Counted from the stretch's first letter, positions 21,089 to 33,187 are shown. The stretch: 64,000 nt of DNA from Saturnia japonica (GCA_033032175.1 CM065321.1:8206501-8270500); one strand, 5' to 3'. A program made the numbers and translations. The notes: generated by a model not told the origin, from the sequence alone.

Positions 21089-23104
21089 AGTTATAACTGA
21101 ACATCACGTGAACTAAATGACTCTATGCTATATTCTTCTAAACATATTATAAAACTCAACGTGTCTCTATCTGTCTGTCCGTTTATGTTCTTTTCACACT
21201 CATCTGATTTTCATGGGGTTTTTTTTTAGTTCATAGCTATACTATCTGACCAGATTATAGAATATATTTTCATATATAAAGTTACGTACGAAATAAGCAG
21301 TGACAAGGATGGTGAATCAATTGGAAAAAAATATTTGCATATCTATATAATATTGCCTAATGTAACACTCGCGAAGGGAATAAAAACCTAGAAGGTTCTT
21401 TCAATTGGCCAAGAATCACGAAATTTGGCAAGAAGCAATTTTTTATAACACAGGTAAAGAAAAATATCCGAAAACCTTAAATTTGTAATTATATCACAAA
21501 AAAAAAGTTTTTGGGATTATATACTTATTTGCAGTTGGTAAACTGATCGTGGCATATATCGATGTATAGGAAGAACAATTTTTCAACGACAAAGTTAAAT
21601 TTGTTCCTCAATATAGTTTCTTTTCTTTAAAATTGTTCAGTGTTTTCTTCACTAATTTTACTTAATTATTTTGGCGAATGTGGCTTTACAATTACGGAAC
21701 CCTTACTTGGATGTTTTTTTTTAAATAAAAACATTCATTATCATCTATTTGTCTATAGCGGGGAACATAAGCATTAAAAATTTATTTTGAAATAAATAAT
21801 TTTGAAGAAGAATAAACGGAGATATGGCGTTCACAGGAAAAATCACCTTTGAGAATGAAATATATATAAAACACAAAATTATACATTGTGTGGGTCTTTA
21901 TAGACAAAGGTGAAATCTTTGACCTACTAATTGAGTAGCTGTATAGTCATAAGTACAGTTAATTAATTATCAACTCTTGGGCTATCTAAGCAGAAATGAT
22001 TAAATATTATAGTTGTTTGACAATCTTCAAAACTTTTATTAAATGTTTGTAGTAAAGTTAAAGGTAAAAACCCCTCTTATAAAATGAATATTAGAATCAT
22101 ATTCGAATTGTAATTAGTATTTAAAAAAATGTAAATCCTGTTTTATGATTACGTATTTTGATATTTAGTAACTATCAAATTCGGTGTAATTAGAATACGC
22201 TCTAAATAATTTAATCAGGAAAACTTCAGCGTAAATTTAGGAAAACATAATTAAGAAGCAGCCATGTACTCTAAATTATTCTGGAACTTGGCTTTTTGGT
22301 ACGCACTGCTATTTAAGCGCTCCGCGTGCGTTTATTACGTTATAATTATTTTGCGTCCCCTGCTTTTATTTTTATTCATAACTAACTTTAATAACTTTGA
22401 TAGTCTATGAATTAAATAATGATTTAAGCTTCCCATGTACAAACATCATAAAAATCAGTCAATCTGTTTTTGAGTTAAAACCGTACATAAAAACATACAG
22501 AAAAAAAATCTCATTTTCGTGAAAAATGTTATTTGATGAAGAAATTAAAAAAAAAAACAATAACAGACAGAAGTACAGATTCATTAATAACTTAAAAATT
22601 TTAATAATGAAGTCCATTTAGAAGATTTTGTCATGATTTACGAACGCCGATGAATGATTTTGTAGACTTAGTTCTTAACACTTAACACTTTCTTTCATGC
22701 ATTGATCCACACAAAGTGATTGATTGGAATATTTCTTTCACTTAATGAGGTACGGATTTACAAAAATAAACATTTTAAAATAAAGACTATGAGAAATAAC
22801 GACGTTCCGAGGACGTTATTCTCCAGGTTTTACTCCGCATTTTCTTATATTTCCGGCAGTGGGAAAATTTATTTGGTCTTGGAAAGTGAGAGTAATAGCA
22901 AAACGTAGCCGAGTGGCGAACGCGCGACACACGGCTTGTAATATATCACAAAGGCAAAACTTTAATCTAACCCTTCTGTTTCCGCGGCCCGTCAAATCCT
23001 ATATTTATGTGAACCTCATCATGAATATCTATAGCAAACATTAGAGACTTATTTTATAAAACAAGTCAAAAATATATAAAACCTTATAGAAACAAAAAGT
23101 GTAC
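21089..23104. other. AT-rich non-coding stretch
   Basis: 21150-21250 carries a ctgtctgtccg-containing repeat piece. 22280-22370 has a slightly GC-richer patch (aagcgctccgcgtgcg). No gene recognised. Confidence 0.35.
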
Positions 23105-23374
23105 TATATTATGAATTAACTATTAGTATAAAACTCAAGAGATTTTTGTTTGTTTGAACGTAATAATCTCTGGATTTTTACCGCTGGAAGAACATTTTTT
23201 TTACATTTGATAGTATTACTTAATAAAGAAGGTTATAAGATATATAACATCACGCTACAATACCAGGGAGCTGATCAGTAAGCATGAACATCAAATAATT
23301 TGGTAAGCTGTAAACAAGAACGGGAAGTGAAAACGACGATAGCCTACACGGGTGAAACCGCACAGCACTGCTAG
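23105..23374 (+). repeat. Helitron-like fragment with degenerate hairpin-CTAG end
   Basis: The head (tttttgtttgtttgaacg...aatctctg) resembles 45720-45770 and 61195-61240. The tail has cctacacgggtgaaaccgc and then CTAG at 23371-23374. The hairpin is reduced to CGG/CCG around GTGAAA. It is a decayed, non-coding copy of the family ending at 16061 and 24863. Confidence 0.5.
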
Positions 23375-24189
23375 CAATAATATAAAATAGGTTAAATAAA
23401 CAAAATAGACATTACATAGCGTTTCGAACAAAATTTCATGGCTTTTTCAACATTCACAGGCTTTTTTTATTCAGTCTTCAAGTCATCAATTTTAAAGTGA
23501 TAATTCTTTATTTGTATTCCTAAAATTAAACTCACTTCACTTCACTTTAAGTTGTCTAAACAGAAAAATAAAATTTCATCATGTTTTCTACTAGGTATAA
23601 CAGCGGTAAAAATTAGTCTGTAACATAATGTTAGTCATGCTTAAAGAAACGTACGGTACAGTAATATTTTTGATAAATAAATTACTATTTCTTTGTAGTA
23701 AACAAAATAAGTGCGACTATATAAACTTGGGAATGACAGAACAGGATCGTATTTTTCCCATTAAAAGCCTTCCGATTCCGCACAAGTGCTATAAATATGT
23801 TGGACTTATACGATCACGCAATGTGTACTGTTCAATATTATCCGTCGATCCGTCCTTCATCCCCTGCAATATTAAAGCTATGTATTCACAGAAAATCTTT
23901 AACCGTAGAATATATCATATCAGATTTACCAATCTTGTTTTATAGACTTGCGTACATACGGGTAACTCTAAGTTTATGAGCTAATATAATTATATTTTAC
24001 GAAAATAATTTATTTGTTATATTTATTGTCAAACATATAAAGCTTCGAATTCTAGAAACCCGTATTCTTGTTTACTCGATGTCGAATAATCATCCTTGTA
24101 TGAAATATGACATAAATCGACTGAGGAAATATAAACCAAATATTCAGACTTCTGCAAATAAAAGTTTTATCGAACCGATTTTTAATTTA
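23375..24189. other. Non-coding stretch
   Basis: Overlapping open frames at 23628-23979 show no protein resemblance. Nothing else seen. Confidence 0.3.
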
Positions 24190-24500
24190 TTTTTAAATTC
24201 TTTATACAATTTGCATTATGACACAATTTCACCTGATGTTATGTGACGATGTGGCCCTAGTTGGTGGCATACTTAGACTAGTGAGGGGAATCGTTCTCAA
24301 GTGCAGCTGCCGGAACACATCTATAGATGTATATAGATGCTTGGCGATATATTTTAAACTTTAGGGTGGATGATAGTTAGGTGGGTATAAGAAAATGCCT
24401 TAACTCAAGCTATGGTTTCATCGCAAAGGTTTCCTTTACCGAAAATTCAGGATCATTGTAAGGATTCGAAATCACGTCAATCGACGCGGAGAAACGGAGA
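24190..24500 (+). repeat. Dispersed repeat B, copy 3
   Basis: Contains acctgatgtta, cgatgtggccctag, tcaagtgcagctgccggaacac, gatgcttggcgatatatttt and the tcgaaatcacgtcaatcgacgc tail, in the same order as the other B copies. The repeat is followed by a short ggagacgcgg run. Confidence 0.72.
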
Positions 24501-24639
24501 CGCGGAGACGCGGTGACGTGGAGAAAGAGCAAGAGCACAATCAAACAAGCAACAATCGAATCTCTTATCTGGTTATTTTGGTAATATTGGTTTATCTTAA
24601 AAGTGATTCATAAGCATCATTTTTGGTCATGACATATTA

Positions 24640-24863
24640 ATCCTTAGGAACAAAAGTTACTTCATCATAAAGACAATTTTATGAAGTTAAACATTGTCCT
24701 TTATAGTATGTTATTTGGACATATCGTTCAGGAGATAATTGAAAATTAAAATAATTTGTACTTGCGGGAAGTGAGAACAACTATGATAGGCTCCACGGGT
24801 GCGTTAGCGGCGCAGTGTTTGCCGGATAAAATTAACACGGATGAAACCGTAGGGCACAGCTAG
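24640..24863 (+). mobile_element. Helitron-like 3' part ending CTAG
   Basis: Aligns along its length with 15840-16061 (tacttcatcataaagacaatttt, aggagataat, cacgggtgcgtta, ggataaaatta). It ends with an imperfect hairpin (ACGG/CCGT around ATGAAA), ggcacag and CTAG at 24860-24863. The Tigger element begins 13 bp further on. Confidence 0.6.
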
Positions 24864-24876
24864 TATCTGTGATATA

Positions 24877-24896
24877 CAGTAATACCTCGCTTTACG
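24877..24896 (+). repeat. Tigger terminal inverted repeat (left)
   Basis: CAGTAATACCTCGCTTTACG; 17 of 20 bases match the reverse complement of 26974-26993. Confidence 0.9.
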
Positions 24897-25049
24897 TGAG
24901 GGATATGTTTCAAAAAAAATCGCGTTAACTGAAATTCGCGTATATCGAGGTTTATGATTAAACATAGTCAAAATTTAATACAAAAAAATACAAATCATTT
25001 TAATAAATCACTTTAATTCTAAGAACACTTTATGCAATACTACACACTC

Positions 25050-26668
25050 TTATTTTTTACGGAAAAATACATTTATTGTCTTTTGGGTAGCGTTTTGTTT
25101 ACGTTCTTGTAAAATACGTTCATAACACCCAACACTGTTTTTAATTGTTTGACACACGGTCGAGACACGGTCATCATTATTGTCTATACTCTGCAATATG
25201 TCCAAACCTGAATAAATTTTTGAAAGTGCATTTTGTATTTCCCCTGAAGATAAAACTTTCTCTTCTACTTGTTCTTCCTCATCGTAGATAGGATTATTCT
25301 GTAACTCGATCAGATCTTCATTGCTGATAGGATCGTCGTGCGTTGCTACAAGTTCTACGAGATCTTCTACCGTGACATCTTCAAGTTCAGACGCCTCAAT
25401 CATTGCAGCAATGTCTTCAAGCACTTGTCTCTGCATCATGACAATTCTACTAGGTGCTTCCACTACATCTGGCCAAAAATTACGCCACACCCCATTCATA
25501 CAACTCATTTTAACTTCTTTTCAAGCCTCTCCTATGTTGTGAATAGACTTCATAATGTTGTATGACTTCCACCACTCTCGCATAGACTGTCTTCCTTCCC
25601 CGTCAGTTTCATGAATTAGTTGGCTAAAAGTGCGGCGATGGTAATAAGCTTTGAAGTTTGCTATTGCTCCCTGGTCCATAGGTTGTAATATTGACGTAGT
25701 GTTTGGTGGAAGGAACTTTACGTACACTTTAAGTCTCTGGGCGTATCAAGTGAGGTTGGATGTCCTGGGGCATTGTCTAAGAATAATATAACTTTAGGTT
25801 CAAGCCCATTTCTGTCACAGTATGATTTGACTGATGGGCAAACACTATTAGAATACCATTCTTGAAAAATTTCCCGTGTAACCCACGCCTTTCTGTTTGA
25901 TCGTCACACAACTGGTAGACTTGTCTTGTCTGTGCCTCGCATTGCACGGTGTGTTTCTGAATGGTACACTAGTAAAGGTTTCAGTTTGAAATCACCAGTG
26001 GCATTACCACCCAGCAGAAGTGTTAGTCGATCTTTCGCAGCTTTGAAATCACTGGCTTGACGTTCTTCCTTAGAAATGAATGTTCGAGATGGCATTTTTT
26101 TCCAGTAAAGTGCGGTCTCATCAACATTGAAGATGAGACAAGCAGGAATTTTCTCTCGTCTAACGAACTCTTGAAACTTGTCTAGAAACTTAGCTGCAGC
26201 TTGAATGTCCGCACTGGCCGCCTCGCCTGTTATCTGGATATTGTGAAGATTAGAACGCTGCTTGAACCGATGGAACCAGCCTCTGCTGGCAGCAAAAGTC
26301 GGAGTGGCACTCCCTTCTCCTTCTTTTGTTTTCAGCATCTCATACAAAGATTTTGCTTTTGTGCATATGAGATCTTGCCTTAGTGGTGTGTTCTTCTTAT
26401 TCAAATCTTCGATCCAGACTGACAGTAATTTCTCCATTCTATCTAAGATAGATGATCTCGAATGAGAAAGTTTTGTTGCACTTATAGGTGTTGAACTTTC
26501 GCTGGAGATTTTAATTTTTTCCCGATTTTTATAAATCGTTCTCACGGTCAATTCTGAGAGTCCAAAATCTCTCCCAACAATTGTTGCTTTGCCTCCATTT
26601 TCCATTCTTCTTAACACTTTCATCTTCAATTCCACGGTTTTACGCTCTTTTTTCTTTACAGGCGGCAT
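25050..26668 (-). pseudogene. Tigger/pogo transposase with two nonsense changes and a frameshift
   Basis: Starts at the ATG at 26668 (MPPVKKKERK). Residues about 12-50 form the first helix-turn-helix (pogo/CENP-B N type). About 95-145 is the CENP-B-type second domain (TPLRQDL, RGWFHRFKQRS). The DDE core begins FNVDET (Asp183) and continues with LFLDNAPGH and PPNTTSILQPMDQGAI. Breaks: TGA at 25904-25906 where Trp is expected (before RSNRKAW), a frameshift near 25740 (after PRDLK), and TGA at 25521-25523. The last segment is an acidic tail ending TINVFFRKK at 25050. The total is close to 540 codons, normal for Tigger transposases. Confidence 0.92.
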
Positions 26669-26973
26669 TTTTAACGTAGGGTTAAATTATGTATGTATCT
26701 CCAATAAATGTTAAAACAAAACTGCCAGCCGACCGAACTAACATTGCGGATCAAATGAACACACGAAACGAACGAGGAAATCCCCATAGAATAAAATCGA
26801 AGGACAGGGAATTCCCAATTCTTCAAAGAGAATATTCAGAGAAAGCGGGGATCCCGCGACCATAGAGAAGTTAATGACTACATTATGTTTATACGCACTC
26901 TTTCGCGTAATGCGAGGCATTTTAGCGCGAAATTTGAAATTCGCGTTATAGTGAAACCGCGCGTAACGGGGCG

Positions 26974-26993
26974 CGCTAAGCGGGGTATTACTG
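26974..26993 (-). repeat. Tigger terminal inverted repeat (right)
   Basis: The reverse complement reads CAGTAATACCCCGCTTAGCG, next to TA at 26994-26995. Confidence 0.9.
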
Positions 26994-26995
26994 TA

Positions 26996-27604
26996 CTGTA
27001 CTATTAGTAGAAAAAGTTCATATCTTTAAGCTTGTCTATTGCTGGAAAGCGTTTCTATTAAACTACCTTATTGTGCACAAACACATATGTGATACATAAT
27101 CCACGCTCGATACCTTTGTAAAGGTTAAATCGAAGACATAATCTATTTTTGCAATATCACTATATATACTCGCACAGTTAATTCTATAAACGTTTTCGCA
27201 AGATATTGGTTACACGTAATTCTAAATAGCGTTTTCTAAGGCTGGTGATACAAGTTCATATATTTCAAACAGTTTGAACTAAGCTGAAAGTAAACTATTA
27301 GATAATTTAGAATTACTTGTATTATTATTTTTAAAACATATTCGAAAACTACTACAAGTTACTTGGTGATTTACATTTAAAATCTATCTATACTAATTAG
27401 CATAGATCGGAATAAGCAGACTGCATTTGCCTAAACTTATTAGTACAGAGACGAACTTGTCCTGTGTTTCGGCACGTGACTTAAGTATATTAAAAATAAA
27501 ATTATTTGTAATAGGTAGACTATAGTTACCTAAAATTTACGAACATAGAAATGTTACAACCACCAAATTGTGTAGACAAAGTCAGAGCAATACTAAATTA
27601 GATC
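26996..27604. other. Non-coding stretch
   Basis: No feature recognised between the Tigger element and the hAT fragment. Confidence 0.35.
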
Positions 27605-27820
27605 ACAAACGAATCAGTAAAAAACAAATTTGTCTTAGACCGAAATCCTGACTATGATGTGATTAGGAAGATAAGTGAAAAATTGTACAGGAAATTAATA
27701 AATAAATAACGAAGCATTGCACAAATTTGCACCTCTTACATCTCTTGATGTTGAAAGATCTTTCTCGACATATAAATGGATTCTTATTGTTAAACGAAAT
27801 AGATTGTCACCGGAAAAGTA
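27605..27820 (+). pseudogene. hAT transposase fragment (C-terminal dimerisation region)
   Basis: 27615-27690 gives NPDYDVIRKISEKLY in one frame. 27705-27818, in a shifted frame, gives FAPLTSLDVERSFSTYKWIL followed by KRNRLSPEK. These are the typical C-terminal hAT dimerisation motifs (ApltSvdvERsFS.yK.il...R). At least one frameshift and stops separate the two parts, and no upstream catalytic domain remains. It is a short dead remnant directly before the LINE fragment. Confidence 0.8.
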
Positions 27821-27884
27821 TTAAAAAGATAAATGGTTATTTATTTCAATTCCCTACAACAAAGGACAAACGGTTATAACCCTA

Positions 27885-28198
27885 ATTTTGAAATTGAAGG
27901 GTTTCACGCCTCTCTACAACGCTGGTGTGAATTATATTTACAAAACCGTTCCCTATTGGTATTGGTTCAAGATTAAGCGTCACATGCGAACACTATACCA
28001 TCGGGCGTACCGCAAGGGTCACACATGGGTACTGTTCCTAATTTTTGTTAATGATCTGGCTGATAATCTGAAACTTTATCAAGTTATAGACTCTTTGGAT
28101 GATATCAAAACATTACAAACGCAAATTAATAAAGTTTCAAATGGTGTATCCAAAATAATGCCAAAAAGTAAATGCTGCTCAATTCTAAAAAAAATTAA
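27885..28198 (+). pseudogene. LINE reverse transcriptase fragment, part 1
   Basis: The + strand translation gives GFHASLQRWCELYLQNRSL, then IPSGVPQGSHMG, then, after a frameshift, LFLIFVNDL and ADNLKLYQVIDS...LQTQINKV...KSKC. These are consecutive reverse transcriptase blocks of a Jockey/CR1-type LINE. The catalytic ADDLK block reads ADNLK, and a short internal deletion lies before it. The fragment stops exactly where the mariner at 28199 begins and resumes at 28893. Confidence 0.82.
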
Positions 28199-28225
28199 GG
28201 TGTACAAATAAGTTTCCGCCGTTTT
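28199..28225 (+). repeat. Mariner inverted repeat, left, 27 bp
   Basis: Exact reverse complement of 28866-28892. Confidence 0.95.
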
Positions 28226-28270
28226 TTAACACAAATTAAATATTTATTATAGAAGAACGGTAATATAAAT

Positions 28271-28735
28271 TTATTTAAAATATTGCCCATCACTTGCAAC
28301 CACTTTTTCCCATCTCTCAGGCAGCATTTGAATCTCACGTCTGAAGAACTCCTTGTCTTTTGAGGCTATCCACGAATCAACCCAATTTTTGGTATCCTCA
28401 TAAGATGTGAACCGCTGCGCCGTCAGAGCATGTGCCATGGACCGGAACAGGTGATAATCGGACGGTGCAATGTCTGGTGAATACGGCGGGTGGGGTAATA
28501 CTTCCCAATCAAGTGTTTCCAAGTACTTTTTTACGGTAGCCGCAACATGTGGACGAGCATTGTCATGCAGAAGAATAATTTTTTCGTGTCTAGAATAGTA
28601 TTGAGGGCGTTTTTCCTTCAGAGCTCGGCTCAATCTCATCAATTGCGTTCGATAGAGGGCTCCAGTAATTGTTTCGGTCGGATTAAGCAACTCATAATAC
28701 ACTACACCTAGCTGATCCCACCAAATTATTTCCAC
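28271..28735 (-). pseudogene. Mariner transposase, C-terminal part (154 codons, open)
   Basis: The frame begins EIIWWDQLGVVYYELL, continues with LLHDNARPHVAATV (second Asp) and PHPPYSPDIAPSDYHLFRSM (third Asp, 34 residues later), and ends LPERWEKVVASDGQYFK. It is intact over this part, but the N-terminal helix-turn-helix and the first catalytic Asp are absent, so no active transposase can be made. It is a deletion derivative rather than a gene; its open frame suggests a recent origin. Confidence 0.93.
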
Positions 28736-28865
28736 AAAATAAATTTCAACTTATAAAAATCAATGATATTAATAGGTTATGTTGTTCTTGAATGTCCAAA
28801 CTATTTTTTAAGCCGGTTATCATCTGCGAAAGCTAACCGAAACTCCGTGCCGCGCCATCTACAAT

Positions 28866-28892
28866 AAAACGGCGGAAACTTATTTGTACACC
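28866..28892 (-). repeat. Mariner inverted repeat, right, 27 bp
   Basis: Exact reverse complement of 28199-28225. Confidence 0.95.
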
Positions 28893-29490
28893 AATATTTC
28901 ATTAAATTTTCCAAAATGAGAATTCCTATCTAAGCAATATATCGTATATTGAAAAGTTTATGTGTCTTGGAAGTGATCATCGACTAGTCATTTAAGTTTT
29001 TAATTTCACATTGACGATATAGTACGTAGAGCTTCTCGCTTACGGTTTTATCTCAAGACTGCTCAGATCTTTTGAAGACCCAAACGTAATTATACCCGTA
29101 TACAATTAAATTATACGTAGCATTTTGGACTTTGTAAGCCTAATGTCGAATCTATGCTATGAGGTAACTCAAATTGAATAGAACATATTGTGTAAAAGCA
29201 CTTTATATATAATTGCGCATGTTTTGTAATGAGAGAATGTAGACTTTATTTTAAAAAGGAATCGTTATAGTAATAAATTTTACAAGTTGATCCATGGTTT
29301 GGTCGACTATGAGGAATTACATAAACAAATTAACTTTGTAATACCTCGTCGAGGTAAGCGCGTAACTAACAGATTTTTTTTTATGATGCCTTATTACAGA
29401 TCCAATGTTGAACAACACTCTCCTTTATATAAAATGTTCTCAGGATGTAATCAAATGGTTTAAGACACCTTGTTGATGTTTTGTCTTGTT
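28893..29490 (+). pseudogene. LINE reverse transcriptase fragment, part 2
   Basis: The reading continues beyond the mariner in broken frames: IDDIVRRASRLRFYLKTAQI, then RSFEDPNV, IIRSILDFVSLMSN and EVTQIE. The C-terminal stretch follows: FYKLIHGLVDYEELHKQINF, VIPRRGKRVTNRFFFM, PYYRSNVEQHSPLYKMFSG. These are the thumb and C-terminal blocks of the same LINE type as part 1. Several stops and frameshifts are present. It is an old insertion that predates the mariner. Confidence 0.78.
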
Positions 29491-32385
29491 CCTTACCTTC
29501 AGTAAAATTTACGGTAAACTCATGTTTTGGAGCATAGATTGCCTTATATTTTAATGTATTTTTTACATCGTGCAAGCTGTGTTCGCTTTTTTAAGGCACA
29601 CATATTTTTTTAAATATTGTCTTAAATATATTTTTCTTTAACTGGAGTGATATTTGGTAAGTGAATCAAATAAAAAAAATATATGTTTGATAGGGGACGA
29701 TCATACCTTAAGCAAAATGTTATTATGTGCATCTTAATTTCTCAACATAATATAATTATTAATTTGGCAACCACACTTGAAAATCTATGTATACATAGCA
29801 TTTGATTCAACTTTTTTGAACGTTAATTAATTTAAATCTAAGGATATGTATACAACACCATTTGACATTTAAAATTACACAAATTACCTAAACCTCGTGG
29901 AAAGTTTCGTTTAAGAGCCTGCCTCAGCAACGTGGCGAAGTTATCGGTCGACAAGTCTGTAAGTAATTGTGGTAGATCGTCGTGGTTAACGTTATCGTGT
30001 TAAGGGTTCGTCGTCGGACGATTTACATAATATGCTTCTAACCTCTATAATTCAATTTATCTACGCCCGCACCGTAAGCAGTATGTTATTTTTTTGTTTT
30101 ACCTCAAAAAGTTTTTAGTTTATTTCATATAAATTAATAAATAGAATTGTTTCTCCAGATTTTCTATTCCTAATTATTAACTTTACAATTCTTTTTCTAA
30201 TATATTTAGGTAAATATAACAAAAAAACAACAAATAAAAGTAGTAATGTTTCACATGTAATTATTAACGAAAGATGTATTTATTAATAAAATGAGTCTAG
30301 ATTATATGTAAAAAAAAGAAAAGAGGATAATCGTTAATTTTCATAAAATATGATGATTTAATTTAAATCTAATCTATGTTGTAGATGAACTAATTATGAC
30401 AACTATCTGAGTATAGGTAGCTTAGGACGTAGTATTATATAGTTCCGGTATAATCGTATTAAACGATTAGCTGACGTAGACAATTTACATAAGAACCCAT
30501 CTAAATCCAACCGAAATTTGTGATTAAATCTATTTAAAGCCGCTGATACATGTTGCTCATAACGATTAAGTACATTTTGTTGTTCTATGTGCTTGGATGC
30601 ATTTTTCTTTCGGGAACGATGCATATATGGTAATATTATGGAGCTACACATTAAATGTGTGAAAACAAAACAAAATCAAGTTTTTACCAGACTACGGCAA
30701 AACCAAAAGTAGCTGTACTTACATATTCCATTAATGCGCCTAAAATACTCATCCGGTTTTGATGAATGAGGTGTCAATCTATTTGACATTATGGCCCAGG
30801 TAAATAGGCCATATTTTATACAAACAAAATTAATATGACGGATATTACACCCAAAAATAGGAGGTCCCTGAAATTTTCTTTTTGCTGTCGTATCGAGTGG
30901 GATGTCATATGAAAGAAGAAATCATTCTGAGATCATAAATGAAAATATAATGCAATATTAAAAATAAATAAAATGTAGTAAGTAAGCGATAAAAAACCAC
31001 TCGGATTTGGAACTCTTCCTCTTTAATTATTAGTTACTTTTTCCATAATCGAGTTACAGTTTCTTAAACTTTATATTTATTATTTTTTACAATAATCTAC
31101 AATAACAATAATGTTACAATACAGAAGTACAGAAGTACAAGTGCATGTTATTTCGAAAGTTCATATATTAATCTGAAACCTTATACACCAAATTAACTTT
31201 CGGCATATTACGTACAAGCGTAATTAAAACGTAACCCATTTGTAGACCGAATTGTTTCGCAGACCAAGTGAGAATAGCGTAATTAAACTACCGGAACGTT
31301 GTAAATGTGTTAACAAATAAACTTTGGTAAAATATCCACCTGCTAACAACAAGTTCCAAATCTGGTTTGTTTTAAATCCTTCAAAAGAAAAGAATTACAA
31401 AGTATGAAAGTATTTAGACGCAATTTGATCCTAAAAATATGCTTATACCATTGATATTAATACATATCTTTCAAGTTATAAATAGCAAGCAGCAGCCAGT
31501 TTCGGTCGCTATCTCTAAAAATCAAAAAATTATAGAAAAATTAGGTATAATTACTATAGTGACAAAGTAGCGTACGTCCTGTCTAATGGTAAACAATTTC
31601 ATCAAACGATCTTAATCCCTCTTCTCCAAGGAGCTTGGAAACCCCTACTCACCGCAGAAACACAACACAAAATTATTTGGCTACGATCTTCTTTAGGGGG
31701 GAGCAGTCGGGCTGCCCCAAATAGCGAAAAATCACCAAAGAGATGTAAAAAAAAAAACTTAGGGATAATTTAGTTTCCTATTAATTACTGAAATATTTTT
31801 TAGAATCGGGCCTGTAGTTCCAGAGATTACTTCCTGGAAACATTATTGCGGGTAGTACCATTAGCATTACCATTACCAGGAATACCATTTCTATGTATGA
31901 AAAAGTGTCCGTTAAAAGGCGTCAAATTAGGGTGGCGTCATGGTATCAAGTGCTTAAATTGCAAAGATAGCGCCGAAAGGTATGATTTTTTTATTTTTCA
32001 CCCACTTGGACAACTTTTCACTACACAAACTTTCCTATTATTGTTCAATCATTTTTTTTTAGTTTTACCACAGTAAGAACTATAAAATCACAAAAAATTA
32101 TCATTCTCTCTTGTTACGCTAGCGCCATTTTGGTGGGTTTTTGAATTGCAATTTGCTGCTTACATCTGGACACTTTTTCAACCTCTACCTTCCGTTCTTT
32201 TTGTAATAGTAACTGTAGTTTCATAATTTATGTGAAAAGTAAATAAATTTTAATACAAGGAGTCGATGCACCTCCTTTTGCATTGAGTGACAGCAGTTCA
32301 AATCTAACAAGAAAAAAAACAATAATTATAACATCGAACAAAAACTAGTCTGTTAGTTCCTATTTCAGTTTGTACAATATTAACA
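29491..32385. other. Long non-coding stretch
   Basis: An 82-codon frame on the - strand at 30403-30651 has no convincing family match. 31580-31735 and 31840-32260 look like worn repeat material, but I could not pair them with other copies. No gene or RNA is supported. Confidence 0.3.
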
Positions 32386-32590
32386 ACTAGCAAACCCGAC
32401 CATACGTTGCTGTGCCATTGTGAGGTTCATAGAGAACATTGATCCGATCGCTACCAAACTTTACACGATCAACCCCTGGGCTAATTGAAGACTATCTGAA
32501 AATTTCATCAAAATCGCTGCAGCCGTTTTGGAGTCCATAGGAAACATACGTACAAACATCGATTTTTATATATAAGAAGATGATGATGAT
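32386..32590. repeat. Dispersed repeat fragment with GATGAT tail
   Basis: The block gctgcagccgttttggagtc and the tail tatataagaagatgatgatgatgaagat are of a type common at the ends of lepidopteran retroposons. It starts at CTAGCAAACCCGACC. Identification rests on general knowledge rather than on a second copy in the window. Confidence 0.4.
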
Positions 32591-33187
32591 GAAGATTTCA
32601 CACTCATTACTAATTAAGAATTACGTATTAAGTACTAATTCACGATATTTCTTATGCTATAAAAGCCACAAGTGTCTCTATAAACCCAAAGACTATATTT
32701 TTGTCCATTTACAAATTTGACCTTCGTCCGGAAATAAGCATTATAAAGCCCACGCCTGGCTACTAATAGGATATTTACTGTACCAATGAGCCGATTAAAA
32801 CTGATTCTAATAAAATTTTGTTATTAATATTGAAGTGGCTTGTTTGCAGAAGAATTTCAATTATAATTGAATTTATGTCTGGATAGTTTTGGTAACATGC
32901 CGTGCGTGCGACGATCCGGATTGACCTCAGAAATAATACACATAGCTTTCGCGGCTAGCTACTGAGGATCGGTTATATGCTCCTTATATATAATAATATG
33001 TACGCACGAATGTACGAATAATTATAATAAAATCGCAGTTCTACGAGCATTAGAGTAAACACAATGATATCAGAAATTACAAGATAACTAACCGATCTAC
33101 TACGAATATAAAAATTAGTGTTGAACACCAGTTTTAACGGTTTTTAAAGAGTTCCCTGGTGTTGTCAACATATCAATGTTGCGTAAC
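32591..33187. other. Non-coding stretch
   Basis: Nothing recognised. Confidence 0.3.

Larger units (their letters stand above)
24877..26993 (-). mobile_element. Complete Tigger/pogo-type DNA transposon, 2117 bp
   Basis: Terminal inverted repeats at 24877-24896 and 26974-26993 match at 17 of 20 positions and start CAGTAATACC. TA dinucleotides flank the element at 24875-24876 and 26994-26995, as expected for the Tc1/mariner superfamily. One transposase gene on the - strand fills most of the interior, carrying two nonsense changes and a frameshift. It is a full-length but inactive copy. Confidence 0.92.
28199..28892 (-). mobile_element. Internally deleted mariner transposon, 694 bp, nested in the LINE
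   Basis: Perfect 27-bp terminal inverted repeats lie at 28199-28225 and 28866-28892, starting GGTGTACAAATAAG. Only the C-terminal half of the transposase is kept, so about 170 N-terminal residues are lost between the 5' leader and residue 1 of the remaining frame. It is non-autonomous and would rely on a full-length relative. It interrupts the LINE reverse transcriptase fragment on either side. Confidence 0.92.

Noticed and set aside
28271..28735. Functional mariner transposase gene
   Set aside because: The frame is open but lacks the DNA-binding half and the first catalytic Asp, so it is a deletion derivative.
29381..29575. 64-codon open frame on the - strand
   Set aside because: It is opposite the C-terminal part of the LINE fragment on the + strand, which has clear motif support.
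30403..30651. 82-codon - strand frame as a PIF/Harbinger transposase piece
   Set aside because: Only a vague FR....F...L pattern; no catalytic motif or inverted repeats, so the resemblance is too weak.
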